Part shown: piece after piece, positions 26,532 through 34,325 of the stretch
Layout of the letters: every line of letters starts with the position of its first letter
Position numbering within the stretch: the stretch's first letter is position 1
Origin: Nonomuraea turcica
GTDB taxonomy: Bacteria > Actinomycetota > Actinomycetes > Streptosporangiales > Streptosporangiaceae
Assembly (NCBI RefSeq): GCF_030718205.1
Contig: NZ_JAUZQF010000021.1
Span: 62,001 to 126,000 of the forward strand
Length of the DNA: 64,000 nt
Direction of reading: 5' to 3'
Program-made: the position numbers and the translations under genes
Notes under the pieces: model-generated
The model's input: the letters and a program-made list of their open reading frames with translations, nothing else
What the model was told of the DNA's origin: nothing
Databases searched by the model: none

Positions 26532-27296
26532 ATGCCGGACCTGTTCGGCGGCGCGGCGCCGTACTACGCCAGATACCGGGCCGACTACGGCGAGGAGGCC
26601 ATCAAGCACCTCGCCACCACGTTCGGCCGGGACAGCAGCGTGCTGGACCTCGGCTGCGGTCCAGGAACGGTGGCGATCCCGCTGGCCCGCCACGTCCGCG
26701 AGGTCACCGCCGTCGACCCGGACGAGGAGATGCTGGCGGAGGGCAGGCGCCTGGCCGCGGACGCGCCCAACATCCGCTGGCTGCGCGGCGACTCGACGAT
26801 GCTGCGCGAGTTTCCGCCGTTCGACCACGTCGTCATGGGCAGGTCGTTCCACTGGATGGACCGCCGCACGGTGCTGGCCGAACTGGACGAGCTGCTCCCG
26901 CCGGACGGTGTCGTGGCGCTCGTCGGCCCGACCCGCGACCCCGGCGAGGAGCCGTGGGAGCCCGTGATGCGGCGGGTACGCGAGGAGTTCGGCCTGGGCG
27001 CGATGACGGCCACGAACTCCCACCAGGCGACCGGCGAGCATCACGATGACGTGCTGGCGACCTCACCCTTCCCGGACCTGCGCTCGACCGTGTACGAACG
27101 CCGCCTCGTCTACGACCTGGACGCCGTGATCGGCCTGCAGCTGTCCTACTCCTACAGCGCCCCTGCCCGCCTCGGCGACCGGCTGGAGGCGTTCACCGAT
27201 GCGGCGAGGAAGGCGCTGCTGGCGAGCAACCCCTCAGGCAGGTGGGAGTACGTGACGGAGACAGAGGTTCTCACCGCCAGGCGCGCCCCCGCCTGA
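26532..27296 (+). CDS. class I SAM-dependent methyltransferase
   Basis: This 254-residue methyltransferase has motif I V-L-D-L-G-C-G-P-G-T, motif II V-T-A-V-D-P-D and a G-R-S-F-H-W-M-D segment found in the Methyltransf_11 group related to UbiE/Tam. The substrate is unknown; trans-aconitate or small metabolites are typical of the group. ATG 26532 is chosen over ATG 26520 because the family N-terminus begins F-x-x-x-A-x-x-Y. It is divergent from copC and convergent with the diiron oxygenase, 6 nt apart. Confidence 0.85.
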   Translation: MPDLFGGAAPYYARYRADYGEEAIKHLATTFGRDSSVLDLGCGPGTVAIPLARHVREVTAVDPDEEMLAEGRRLAADAPNIRWLRGDSTMLREFPPFDHVVMGRSFHWMDRRTVLAELDELLPPDGVVALVGPTRDPGEEPWEPVMRRVREEFGLGAMTATNSHQATGEHHDDVLATSPFPDLRSTVYERRLVYDLDAVIGLQLSYSYSAPARLGDRLEAFTDAARKALLASNPSGRWEYVTETEVLTARRAPA

Positions 27297-27302
27297 GGCC
27301 GG

Positions 27303-28277
27303 TCAGCGCGGGTCCGCCCAGATGCCCATGGCCCGCCAGATCCGCCGGGTGACGGCGTTGACCAGCCCGAGCTCGGCGCACAGCTCCCGCGTCTTGCCGA
27401 CCGAGTCGCGGATCTCGTCCTTGGCGGCCGCGTTGCGCAGGTAGACCTCGGACACCACGTTCGAGGGGATCCTGAAGTGCCTGATCATCGCCATCGGAGG
27501 CGACAGCATGATGCGGGCCATCACCCCGAGGACGATCGGCGCGGCGACGCCGAGCATGAGACGCCGATAGGCGGGCATCCGGGGCACCCGGTTACGCAGG
27601 TAGTGCCGGGCGAAGGAGATGTGCCTGGCCTCCTCCGCGATGTGGATGCGCATGATCGTCTCTTCGAGCGGGTGGTGCGCCCGCCCGTCCTTCAGGACCT
27701 TGCGCTGCACGTGGTCGATCGGGTCCTCGCCGCCGAGCACGAACACGAAGAACAGCTCGGTCGAGATCAGCGGGATCCATGGCGCGACCTGGGCGACCGC
27801 CGACAGCGGCCCGGGCATGCCGCGGATCGGCAGACCGGTACGGTTCACGAACTCCTGGAACATCATCCCGTGATGTCCCTCTTCGATGGTCTCGTGGTAG
27901 ACGTACCGGAACTCCGGCGACCCGTTCGGCAGCCGGTAGGCGTAGTTGAGCAGGCCGCGCTTGAGCAGGTTTTCGAACTGCAGCCCGACCTTCATGGCGG
28001 TGGCCACCCGCCACAGTCCGATCGTGGCACGCACCTCGGGGGGACGGCTGCGATACCAGGGATGGCCGCCCAGCTTGTCCACCTCGGGCAGCTCCCACCG
28101 CGGGTCGGCGGGGTCCACCAGGAACTCCGGGTCGTCCCACGGGATGTCCCGGTACGGCTCCCAGTGTTTGTCGACCGACGCCTTCGAGAGGCGTTCGATG
28201 ACCGCTTCGTAGGCGCTGCGGCTCGCGACCCGCTCGTCGCGCTCCCGCGCGGTGGTAGAGCTCGGTGCAGGTGTCAT
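27303..28277 (-). CDS. AurF-like diiron oxygenase
   Basis: The 324-residue protein contains the two carboxylate-His clusters of the AurF family (PF11583-type): H-E-T-I-E-E-G-H-H and H-I-A-E-E-A-R-H. These bind a di-iron centre. AurF itself oxidises an aryl amine to a nitro group, but many family members act on other substrates, so the reaction is open. ATG 28277 has GGAG 8 nt upstream; GTG 28280 is equally near. An operator-like box with GGACACT lies in its promoter. TetR is the next gene upstream on the same strand. Confidence 0.88.
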   Translation of the reverse strand: MTPAPSSTTARERDERVASRSAYEAVIERLSKASVDKHWEPYRDIPWDDPEFLVDPADPRWELPEVDKLGGHPWYRSRPPEVRATIGLWRVATAMKVGLQFENLLKRGLLNYAYRLPNGSPEFRYVYHETIEEGHHGMMFQEFVNRTGLPIRGMPGPLSAVAQVAPWIPLISTELFFVFVLGGEDPIDHVQRKVLKDGRAHHPLEETIMRIHIAEEARHISFARHYLRNRVPRMPAYRRLMLGVAAPIVLGVMARIMLSPPMAMIRHFRIPSNVVSEVYLRNAAAKDEIRDSVGKTRELCAELGLVNAVTRRIWRAMGIWADPR

Positions 28278-28307
28278 CACGCGCACTCCTCTCCTCGCCA
28301 AGTAATT

Positions 28308-28326
28308 GTACGAAGTGTCCAATAAC
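28308..28326 (-). promoter_or_regulatory. operator-like box in front of the AurF-like gene
   Basis: On the minus strand the sequence reads GTTATTGGACACTTCGTAC. It contains TTGnACnnnnnGTnCAA symmetry (17 bp) and shares the GGACACT core with the boxes at 29213 and 39709. It lies 30 nt upstream of ATG 28277. Function is inferred from position and symmetry. Confidence 0.45.
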
Positions 28327-28341
28327 TCGGGAAGAGTGGTG

Positions 28342-28941
28342 TCACAGCTTTTCCGGCGACACCCCCAGCTCGTTCGCCGCGGCCTCGCGGATGAGCAAGT
28401 TGACCCGGCGCCGCGACAGCGCCTTGGGATGCACGTGGGTCTGAATCGCGAACCCGTCGATGAGCGCGGAGATCCGCCACGCCGCCCCGTCGGGGTCCGG
28501 GCAGTCGAACTCGCCGCGCTCGACCCCGGCCTCGATGATCGCGCGCAGCAGCAGGCGGCCCCGCGTGTCGATGCGCCGTGAGATCTCCTCCAGTTCCGGG
28601 CTGCGCATCGCCTCCGCCCACGCGTCGATCCACAGTCGCCAGCCCTCCGTGGGGATGGCGGGGGAGCAGAGCCTGAGCAGGGAGACCAGCCGTTCGAGCG
28701 GGGTGCCCGTGGAGTGTTCGACGTCGTCGAGCGCGGTCATGTGAAGGCGGGCCGCGTACGTGAAGGCCTGCGCGAACAGCCCTTCCTTGTTCTCGAAATG
28801 GTAGAAAAGCAAGGCCTGGCTGACGCCGGCGGCTCTGGCGATGTCGATGGTCCTGGTATGGCCGAAGCCTTGCTCCGCGATCACCTCGCAGGCCGTCTTG
28901 AGAAGATCCTCACGCCTCAATCGGCTGAAACCTGATGTCAC
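28342..28941 (-). CDS. TetR-family transcriptional regulator
   Basis: The 199-residue repressor has an N-terminal helix-turn-helix, T-I-D-I-A-R-A-A-G-V-S-Q-A-L-L-F-Y-H-F-E-N-K, the TetR signature. The C-terminal ligand-binding domain is of the TetR_C type used for lipid-like or acyl-CoA ligands. GTG 28941 is taken as start because the HTH begins soon after and AAGAG lies upstream. It sits between the AurF-like gene (same strand, 64 nt downstream) and the acyl-CoA dehydrogenase operon (divergent), the classic position for a local repressor of both. Confidence 0.9.
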   Translation of the reverse strand: MTSGFSRLRREDLLKTACEVIAEQGFGHTRTIDIARAAGVSQALLFYHFENKEGLFAQAFTYAARLHMTALDDVEHSTGTPLERLVSLLRLCSPAIPTEGWRLWIDAWAEAMRSPELEEISRRIDTRGRLLLRAIIEAGVERGEFDCPDPDGAAWRISALIDGFAIQTHVHPKALSRRRVNLLIREAAANELGVSPEKL

Positions 28942-29242
28942 TGCGAGTAACTCTTGCGTCTGATCATTGCTGTTTGTGGGACAAACCGGGCGTCGAGCGC
29001 CTCTGTTGCGGCTGGTCCGCTCCTCCTTCTGGCTTTCACGGTGATCATGGTAGTGACACCATCGAAAACCTTTCATTACCCGTTCTTGGGCACCGTCAGT
29101 CCTTTCTGGTCGGCATTCGCAGCACGAATCGGGCGTCGCGGTTGCGTGCGGCGTCCAGTCGGGTGAAGCGGACAGAACACTGCTCTATGCGTGTTGTGGT
29201 CGTCTGATTAGAGTAAGTGGACACTGATACCAAGGAGGCGAC
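28942..29242. promoter_or_regulatory. 301-bp divergent intergenic region with operator candidates
   Basis: This gap between tetR and the acyl-CoA dehydrogenase operon holds no convincing gene. It contains an inverted repeat ATGGT-N6-ACCAT at 29047-29062 and, next to the dehydrogenase start, the box AGTG-GA-CACT in 29213-29230 followed by AAGGAGG. It is more AT-rich than the coding sequence around it, as expected of a promoter region. Confidence 0.6.
29213..29230 (+). promoter_or_regulatory. 18-bp operator-like box before the acyl-CoA dehydrogenase operon
   Basis: GTAAGTGGACACTGATAC contains the perfect palindrome AGTG-GA-CACT. Twelve nt separate it from GTG 29243. A copy differing at only 2 of 18 positions lies at the same 12-nt distance before the monooxygenase at 39696 (box 39709-39726). 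It is too close to the ribosome-binding site to be a -10 element. Confidence 0.6.
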
Positions 29243-30409
29243 GTGGACCTTGCTGAGTATCGGCGCGCCGCCAGGGCCTGGCTCCAGGACAACACCCCGA
29301 CGGACGAATCCGCTGAAGGGGACGGCATCGCGCGGGCCAAGCAGTTCATGGCCAAGCTCTACGACGCCGGTTATTCGGGCATCACCTGGCCGAAACGCTG
29401 GGGCGGCCAGGGACTGACGCAGGCGGAGGAGCGCGCGTTCGCCGTCGAGGCACGCGACTTCACCCTCCCCACGTACGTCTTCTCGATCGGCCTCGGCATG
29501 ACCGGCCCGACGCTGGTGGACCGGGGCACCGACGCGCAACGCGAGCGTTTCCTCAGGCCGCTGCTGCGCGGCGAGGAGATCTGGTGCCAGCTGTTCTCCG
29601 AACCGGGCGCGGGCAGCGACGTGGCCAGCCTGCAGACCAGGGCGGTCCGCGACGGAGACCAGTGGGTCGTCAACGGCCAGAAGGTGTGGACCTCCGTCGC
29701 CCACCACGCCGACTGGGGCCTGCTGCTCGCCCGCACCGACGTGGACGTGCCCAAGCACAAGGGGCTCACCATGTTCGTGGTGGACATGCACCACCCGGGC
29801 GTGACGGTCAGGCCGCTCAAGGACATGTCGGGCAGAGCCAATTTCAATGAAATCTTCTTCGACAATGTCACGATCCCGGATGAAAATCGCGTGGGCGAGG
29901 TTGACGACGGCTGGAGCGTGGCCGTCACGACCCTGCTGCACGAGCGGCTGTCGATCTCGGCCGGCGTCGGCATGGGCGGGCAGAAGGACAACCCGGCCTC
30001 GCTCGAAGCGCTGCGCCAGGCCGTGGACACCAGCGATCCCCTGGTCCGCGACCAGCTCGTCGAGCTGCACATCCGCAGCCGCGCGCTCGCGCTGTTCAAC
30101 CAGCGCCTGGCCCAGGAGACCGAGGCAGGGCTCTTCCCCGGCGCCCGTGGCAGCGCGGCCAAGCTGCTGCTGGCCGAGCTGACGCTGTTCCAGGCCGACC
30201 TCGCCACGCAACTGGTCGGGCCCGAGTCGGTGCTGGCCGATCACCCGCTCGCCCAGGCGATCTCCCTCGCTCCGGGCATGGCCCTGGGCGGCGGCACCAA
30301 CGAGATCATGCGCAACATCGTGGGCGACCGGGTGCTCGGCCTGCCGCCCGAGCCCCGCGTGGACAAGACCGTGCCGTTCAAGGACCTGAAGGTGGGGACG
30401 CAGGCGTGA
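29243..30409 (+). CDS. acyl-CoA dehydrogenase, large subunit type
   Basis: The 388-residue FAD enzyme introduces a 2,3-double bond in an acyl-CoA. Visible motifs are W-C-Q-L-F-S-E-P-G-A-G-S-D, which binds FAD and substrate, G-Q-K-V-W-T-S, and G-G-G-T-N-E-I-M-R-N near the C-terminus. Start GTG 29243 has AAGGAGG 4 nt upstream. The next gene, a shorter dehydrogenase, overlaps by 4 bp. Such pairs form alpha2beta2 heterotetramers in actinobacterial steroid and branched-acyl degradation (FadE28-FadE29/ChsE type), which is my inference here. Confidence 0.92.
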   Translation: MDLAEYRRAARAWLQDNTPTDESAEGDGIARAKQFMAKLYDAGYSGITWPKRWGGQGLTQAEERAFAVEARDFTLPTYVFSIGLGMTGPTLVDRGTDAQRERFLRPLLRGEEIWCQLFSEPGAGSDVASLQTRAVRDGDQWVVNGQKVWTSVAHHADWGLLLARTDVDVPKHKGLTMFVVDMHHPGVTVRPLKDMSGRANFNEIFFDNVTIPDENRVGEVDDGWSVAVTTLLHERLSISAGVGMGGQKDNPASLEALRQAVDTSDPLVRDQLVELHIRSRALALFNQRLAQETEAGLFPGARGSAAKLLLAELTLFQADLATQLVGPESVLADHPLAQAISLAPGMALGGGTNEIMRNIVGDRVLGLPPEPRVDKTVPFKDLKVGTQA

Positions 30410-31428
30410 AGCTCACACTCAGCCAGGAGCAGCAGCAACTGCGCGAGTCCGTGCGGTCCTTCCTGCGCGCGGCCTCGCCGCTGCCCAAGGTCCGCCAGGG
30501 CTACGATCCGCAGGTGTACACCCGGCTCAACGGCGAGCTCGGCCTGTCCGGCCTGATCATTCCCGAGGAATACGGCGGCGCCGGCGCGGGCCTGACCGAG
30601 CTGGCCGTCGCGCTGGAGGAGACCGGCGCGGCCCTGCTGCCCGGACCGTTCCTCGCCACCACGTTCGCGGCGATCGCCCTGACCAGGGTGCCCGACAAAG
30701 AACTGCTGACCGGCATCGCCGAGGGCCGGATCGCGGCCACGCTATCCGGTGACGAGATCGCCTACGACGGCGTTGGCGTGCGCGGGAGGCTGACTCAGGT
30801 CCTCAGCGGCATGGAGGCCGACGTGCTGGTGGCGCCCGCGCGAAGTGCCGACGGCACCGTGATGGTCGCCGTGGACCTGGCCGGGCCCGGCGTCACCAGG
30901 ACCGCTCTGGAGACGCTCGACATCACGCGCGGCCAGGCCGAGGTGGTCATGGACGGCGCGCCGTGCCGGGTGCTCGGGCCGCCGCCGGAGACCGGTATCG
31001 GCGACCGGCTGTGCGTGGCGCTGGCGGCCGAGCAGCTCGGTGTGATGCGGGCGGCGCTGGACGCCATCGTCGCGTACGCCAAGATCCGCGTCGCCTTCGG
31101 CCGCTATATCGGCTCTTATCAGGGCGTCAAGCACAAGCTCGCCGACATGCACTGCAAGCTCGAACAGGCCGAGTCCATCGTCAGGTACGCGGCCTGGGCG
31201 GCCGACGAGTCACCCGCCGAGCTGCCCGGCGCCGCCGCGCTCGCCCAGGCGTACGTCGGCCGCGCCTGCTTCGAGGTGGCCCGCGACCACCTGCTGCTGC
31301 ACGGCGGCATCGGCTTCACCTGGGAGCACGACGCACACCTGTTCTACAAACGGGCCAAGGCCGACGAAGTGCTGATGGGCCCGCCCCGTATCCACCGCGC
31401 CCGTCTGGCCGAGCTGCTGGAGCTGTGA
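30406..31428 (+). CDS. acyl-CoA dehydrogenase, small subunit type
   Basis: The 340-residue partner starts at GTG 30406 inside the stop of the preceding gene (GTGA). It keeps the helical N-terminal domain (L-S-Q-E-Q-Q-Q-L-R-E-S-V), G-L-I-I-P-E-E-Y-G-G and the C-terminal Q-x-x-G-V-K-H-K-L-A-D-M helix. Instead of the N-E-I FAD loop it ends with H-G-G-I-G-F-T-W-E-H-D-A-H-L-F-Y-K-R-A. Short divergent dehydrogenases like this usually supply half of a shared FAD site in heteromers. It is followed with a 1-bp overlap by the CoA ligase. Confidence 0.9.
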   Translation: MKLTLSQEQQQLRESVRSFLRAASPLPKVRQGYDPQVYTRLNGELGLSGLIIPEEYGGAGAGLTELAVALEETGAALLPGPFLATTFAAIALTRVPDKELLTGIAEGRIAATLSGDEIAYDGVGVRGRLTQVLSGMEADVLVAPARSADGTVMVAVDLAGPGVTRTALETLDITRGQAEVVMDGAPCRVLGPPPETGIGDRLCVALAAEQLGVMRAALDAIVAYAKIRVAFGRYIGSYQGVKHKLADMHCKLEQAESIVRYAAWAADESPAELPGAAALAQAYVGRACFEVARDHLLLHGGIGFTWEHDAHLFYKRAKADEVLMGPPRIHRARLAELLEL

Positions 31429-32909
31429 TGGACGAGACTCCTGGCTTCTACGCCATCGCCGCCGCCGACCCCGACCGCCTCGCCGTGATCGACGCCGACG
31501 GCACGCACACCACGTACGGGCAGCTGCTCGCCCGGGTCAACCAGGTCTCGCACGGCCTCCGAGCCCGCGGGCTCGGCACCGGCGACGTGGTGGCAGGGGT
31601 GCTGCCCAACGGGATCGACGCGGTGGTCATGCTGATGGCGACCGGACAGATCGGCCTCTACTACGTGCCGATCAACTGGCACCTGACCCCGTCCGAGGTG
31701 ACGTACATCCTTCAGGACTGCGACGCCAAGGTCGTCGTGACCGAGGAGACCGGCACGGCGGAGCTGGCCGAGGGGCAGCCTGCGGAGGCGCCGCCGGACC
31801 GCACCTCCGGGGCGGTCATGTGGTACACCTCCGGCACCACCGGCTTCCCCAAGGGCGTGCAGCGGCCGCTGCCCGGCGCCCCGCCGGAGGCGATCGTGCC
31901 GCTGTACACGTGGTTCCTCGGCGAGGTCGTGGACCTCAAGCCGGGGGACGAGGTCCACCTGGTGACCTCGCCGATGTACCACTCCTCGCCGTGCGCGCAC
32001 AGCCAGTTCGCGCTGCACTTCGGGCACACCGTGGTGATCGCGCCGCGGTTCGACCCAGTGACCATTCTTGAGCTCATCGAGCGGCACCGGGTGTCCAACG
32101 CGATGATGGTGCCGACCATGTTCCACCGCATGCTGCAGCTGCCGGAGGACGTCCGGAGCAAGTACGACGTGTCCAGCCTGCGTCAGGTGATCCACACTGC
32201 CGCCGCCTGCCCGGTCGCGGTCAAGCAGCGGATCATGGACTGGTGGGGGCCGGTGCTCTACGAGTACTACGGCTCGACCGAGTCGACGATCGCGTTCGCC
32301 GTCAAGCCCCAGGAGTGGCTGGCCAGGCCGGGCACCGTGGGCCGTCCCGCGCCCACGTTCGAGGTCAGGATCCTCGACGAGTCGGGCGAGGAGCTCCCAC
32401 CCGGTGAGCCCGGCATGATCTACGTCAAGTCCAGCCTGGGCACGTTCGAATACCGCAAGGACCCGGCGAAGACGGCCGCCAGCATGCGCGGGGAGTGGTA
32501 CGCCCCAGGCGACATCGGCTACCTGGACGCGGACGGCTACCTGTTCCTGTGCGACCGGCGCACGGACCTGATCGTCTCCGGCGGGGTGAACATCTACCCC
32601 GCCGAGATCGAGGCGGCCCTGCTCGAGCACCCCGCGGTGGCCGACGTGGCCGTCATCGGGGTGCCCGACGAGGAGTGGGGCCACAACGTGGTCGCGCTCG
32701 TGCAGCCCGCCGAAGGCGTCGAGCCGGGGCCCGAGCTCACCGCCGAGCTGCTGGAGCACTGCGGGCCACGCATCGCCAGGTTCAAGCACCCGAAGGTGGT
32801 CGAATACCGCCCGCGGCTGCCGCGCACGCCCACCGGCAAGCTGTCCCGCTCGAAGGTGCGCGCCGACTACCTCGCGGAGAACGCCGGCCGCCCGCCGTCG
32901 CCCGGATAG
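31428..32909 (+). CDS. acyl-CoA synthetase (FadD-type AMP-forming ligase)
   Basis: The 493-residue ligase activates a carboxylic acid with ATP and CoA. It has W-Y-T-S-G-T-T-G-F-P-K-G (P-loop), Y-E-Y-Y-G-S-T-E-S, Y-A-P-G-D-I-G-Y, and a C-terminal R-T-P-T-G-K-L lysine loop. ATG 31428 overlaps the dehydrogenase TGA by one base (TGATG), so the three genes form one translationally linked operon. The operon content (ligase plus paired dehydrogenases) fits activation and first oxidation of an unusual acid such as a sterol side chain or branched fatty acid. Confidence 0.92.
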   Translation: MDETPGFYAIAAADPDRLAVIDADGTHTTYGQLLARVNQVSHGLRARGLGTGDVVAGVLPNGIDAVVMLMATGQIGLYYVPINWHLTPSEVTYILQDCDAKVVVTEETGTAELAEGQPAEAPPDRTSGAVMWYTSGTTGFPKGVQRPLPGAPPEAIVPLYTWFLGEVVDLKPGDEVHLVTSPMYHSSPCAHSQFALHFGHTVVIAPRFDPVTILELIERHRVSNAMMVPTMFHRMLQLPEDVRSKYDVSSLRQVIHTAAACPVAVKQRIMDWWGPVLYEYYGSTESTIAFAVKPQEWLARPGTVGRPAPTFEVRILDESGEELPPGEPGMIYVKSSLGTFEYRKDPAKTAASMRGEWYAPGDIGYLDADGYLFLCDRRTDLIVSGGVNIYPAEIEAALLEHPAVADVAVIGVPDEEWGHNVVALVQPAEGVEPGPELTAELLEHCGPRIARFKHPKVVEYRPRLPRTPTGKLSRSKVRADYLAENAGRPPSPG

Positions 32910-32926
32910 GAGCGGGTCGACAGGTC

Positions 32927-33883
32927 TTACCGGCCGCTGACCGCCCGCCTGTAGCGCTCCGACAGCCGCAGCACGTGCTCGGCCAGCTCCGGCGGGTCGA
33001 GCACCTCGAAGTCCACGCCGATGAACCCGATCCACACGGCCATGCCGTTCAGGTCGTCACCGCCCAGCTTGAGCAGGCAGGACGAGTCGTCGACCGGCTC
33101 CACCTCCAGCCCGAGCGGCAGCGCGGTGAGCTGGTCGGCCGGGGCGTGCACCAGCACGGTGCCGCGGTAACGCCACATGGCCGTGTTGACGCCTTTCTCC
33201 ACGTACGCCGCCACGTCGCCGTTCTCCGGCAGCTCGCGGGGGATGAACCGGGGCCCGCCCGGGGTGCGAAGGAACACCCGGTCCACCCGGAACGTCCGCC
33301 AGTCCCGCCGCTCGACGTCGTATCCCACGAGATACCAGCGGCCGCGCCGGTGCACCAGACGGTAGGGGTCGACGTTGCGCATGGTGGTCTCGCCGTCGTG
33401 GCCCGTGTAGTCGAAACGCAGCCGCTCGTGGTCGCGGGCCGCGTTCGCGATCGTGGTCAGCACCTCAGGGTGCACCGACGGGCCGCTGCGGGCGATCTGC
33501 ACGGTGTAGGTGTTGAGCGCGTTCACCCGGCGGCGCAGCCGGTTCGGCAGCACCTGCTCCAGCTTGGCGAGAGCGCGGAGCGAGGCCTCCTCGATGCCCT
33601 CGACGCCGCCGCCCGCCGCCCTGCCGAGCCCGACCGCGACCGCCACGGCCTCCTCGTCGTCGAGCAGCAGTGGCGGCAGCGCGGCCCCCGCGCCCAGGCG
33701 GTAGCCGCCCGCGACGCCTGGCGTGGCGTGCACCGGGTATCCCAGCGAGCGCAGCCGCTCGATGTCGTTGCGGATCGTCCTGGTCGAAACCCCGAGCTTG
33801 GCCGACAACGCGGGGCCGGACCACTCGCGGTGCGCTTGGAGGAGGGAGAGCAGTTTGAGCAGGCGGGCCGAGGTTTCCAGCAT
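32927..33883 (-). CDS. HTH-WYL transcriptional regulator
   Basis: The 318-residue regulator has an N-terminal DeoR-like winged helix (L-G-V-S-T-R-T-I-R-N-D-I-E-R-L). A WYL domain follows around R-G-R-W-Y-L-V-G-Y-D, which binds nucleic-acid or nucleotide ligands in characterised members, and a WCX C-terminal extension ends the protein. It converges on the acyl-CoA synthetase gene with 17 nt between stops. It lies head-to-tail with the VOC gene on the same strand, but a 55-nt gap leaves co-transcription open. Confidence 0.9.
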   Translation of the reverse strand: MLETSARLLKLLSLLQAHREWSGPALSAKLGVSTRTIRNDIERLRSLGYPVHATPGVAGGYRLGAGAALPPLLLDDEEAVAVAVGLGRAAGGGVEGIEEASLRALAKLEQVLPNRLRRRVNALNTYTVQIARSGPSVHPEVLTTIANAARDHERLRFDYTGHDGETTMRNVDPYRLVHRRGRWYLVGYDVERRDWRTFRVDRVFLRTPGGPRFIPRELPENGDVAAYVEKGVNTAMWRYRGTVLVHAPADQLTALPLGLEVEPVDDSSCLLKLGGDDLNGMAVWIGFIGVDFEVLDPPELAEHVLRLSERYRRAVSGR

Positions 33884-33938
33884 GGCACCCAGTCTGCCTG
33901 CTCATGCGGAAAGATTCCTTCCGCATTCGCAGAGCTCG

Positions 33939-34292
33939 TCAGCTCAGATCGTGGGCCGTCTGGTGGCGTGGCTCGTACAGCCCGAGCCGCCCGCCTCCGG
34001 GCAGCGTGATCGCCGTGAGCAGTCCCCACCCCTGGTCGCTGACCGGATCGGCGAACTCCACCCCCTTGGCCCGGAGCTCCTCCATCGTGCGCTCCAGGTC
34101 GTCGCACATCAGGTAGAGCTCATGGGTCTCGGCCGTGTCCGCGGGATGCACGGCGACCTCGGCGGGCGGCAGCTTGAAGATCAGCCAGCCGCCGCCCGCG
34201 TCGACGTTCGGATAGCCGAGCACGTCGCGGAGGAACGTGCGATCGGCATCCGCGTCCCGGCTGTAGATGATCAGATGCGCTCCATTGATCAT
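33939..34292 (-). CDS. VOC/glyoxalase-like protein
   Basis: This 117-residue single-domain protein of the vicinal-oxygen-chelate fold has paired beta-alpha-beta-beta-beta modules, with H-L-I-I-Y-S-R-D-A-D-A at the start, H-E-L-Y-L-M-C-D-D-L in the middle and G-G-G-R-L-G-L-Y-E-P at the end. Candidate metal ligands are the N-terminal His6, a central His and the terminal Glu. The substrate (glyoxalase, dioxygenase or drug-binding) cannot be decided. Confidence 0.82.
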   Translation of the reverse strand: MINGAHLIIYSRDADADRTFLRDVLGYPNVDAGGGWLIFKLPPAEVAVHPADTAETHELYLMCDDLERTMEELRAKGVEFADPVSDQGWGLLTAITLPGGGRLGLYEPRHQTAHDLS

Positions 34293-34325
34293 CTGACCAC
34301 AATACGCCCGCGGGTCAGCGAACCG

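Noticed and set aside
24707..26533. copD read as a 608-residue protein with a long N-terminal extension.
   Set aside because: The extra 265 residues overlap copC in another frame and are Arg/Gly-rich. GTG 25738, overlapping the copC stop, gives a normal CopD.
29217..29417. A 66-codon frame beginning M-D-T-D-T before and inside the acyl-CoA dehydrogenase.
   Set aside because: Beyond the first few codons it is a shadow of the dehydrogenase gene; only the leader similarity is kept as a finding.
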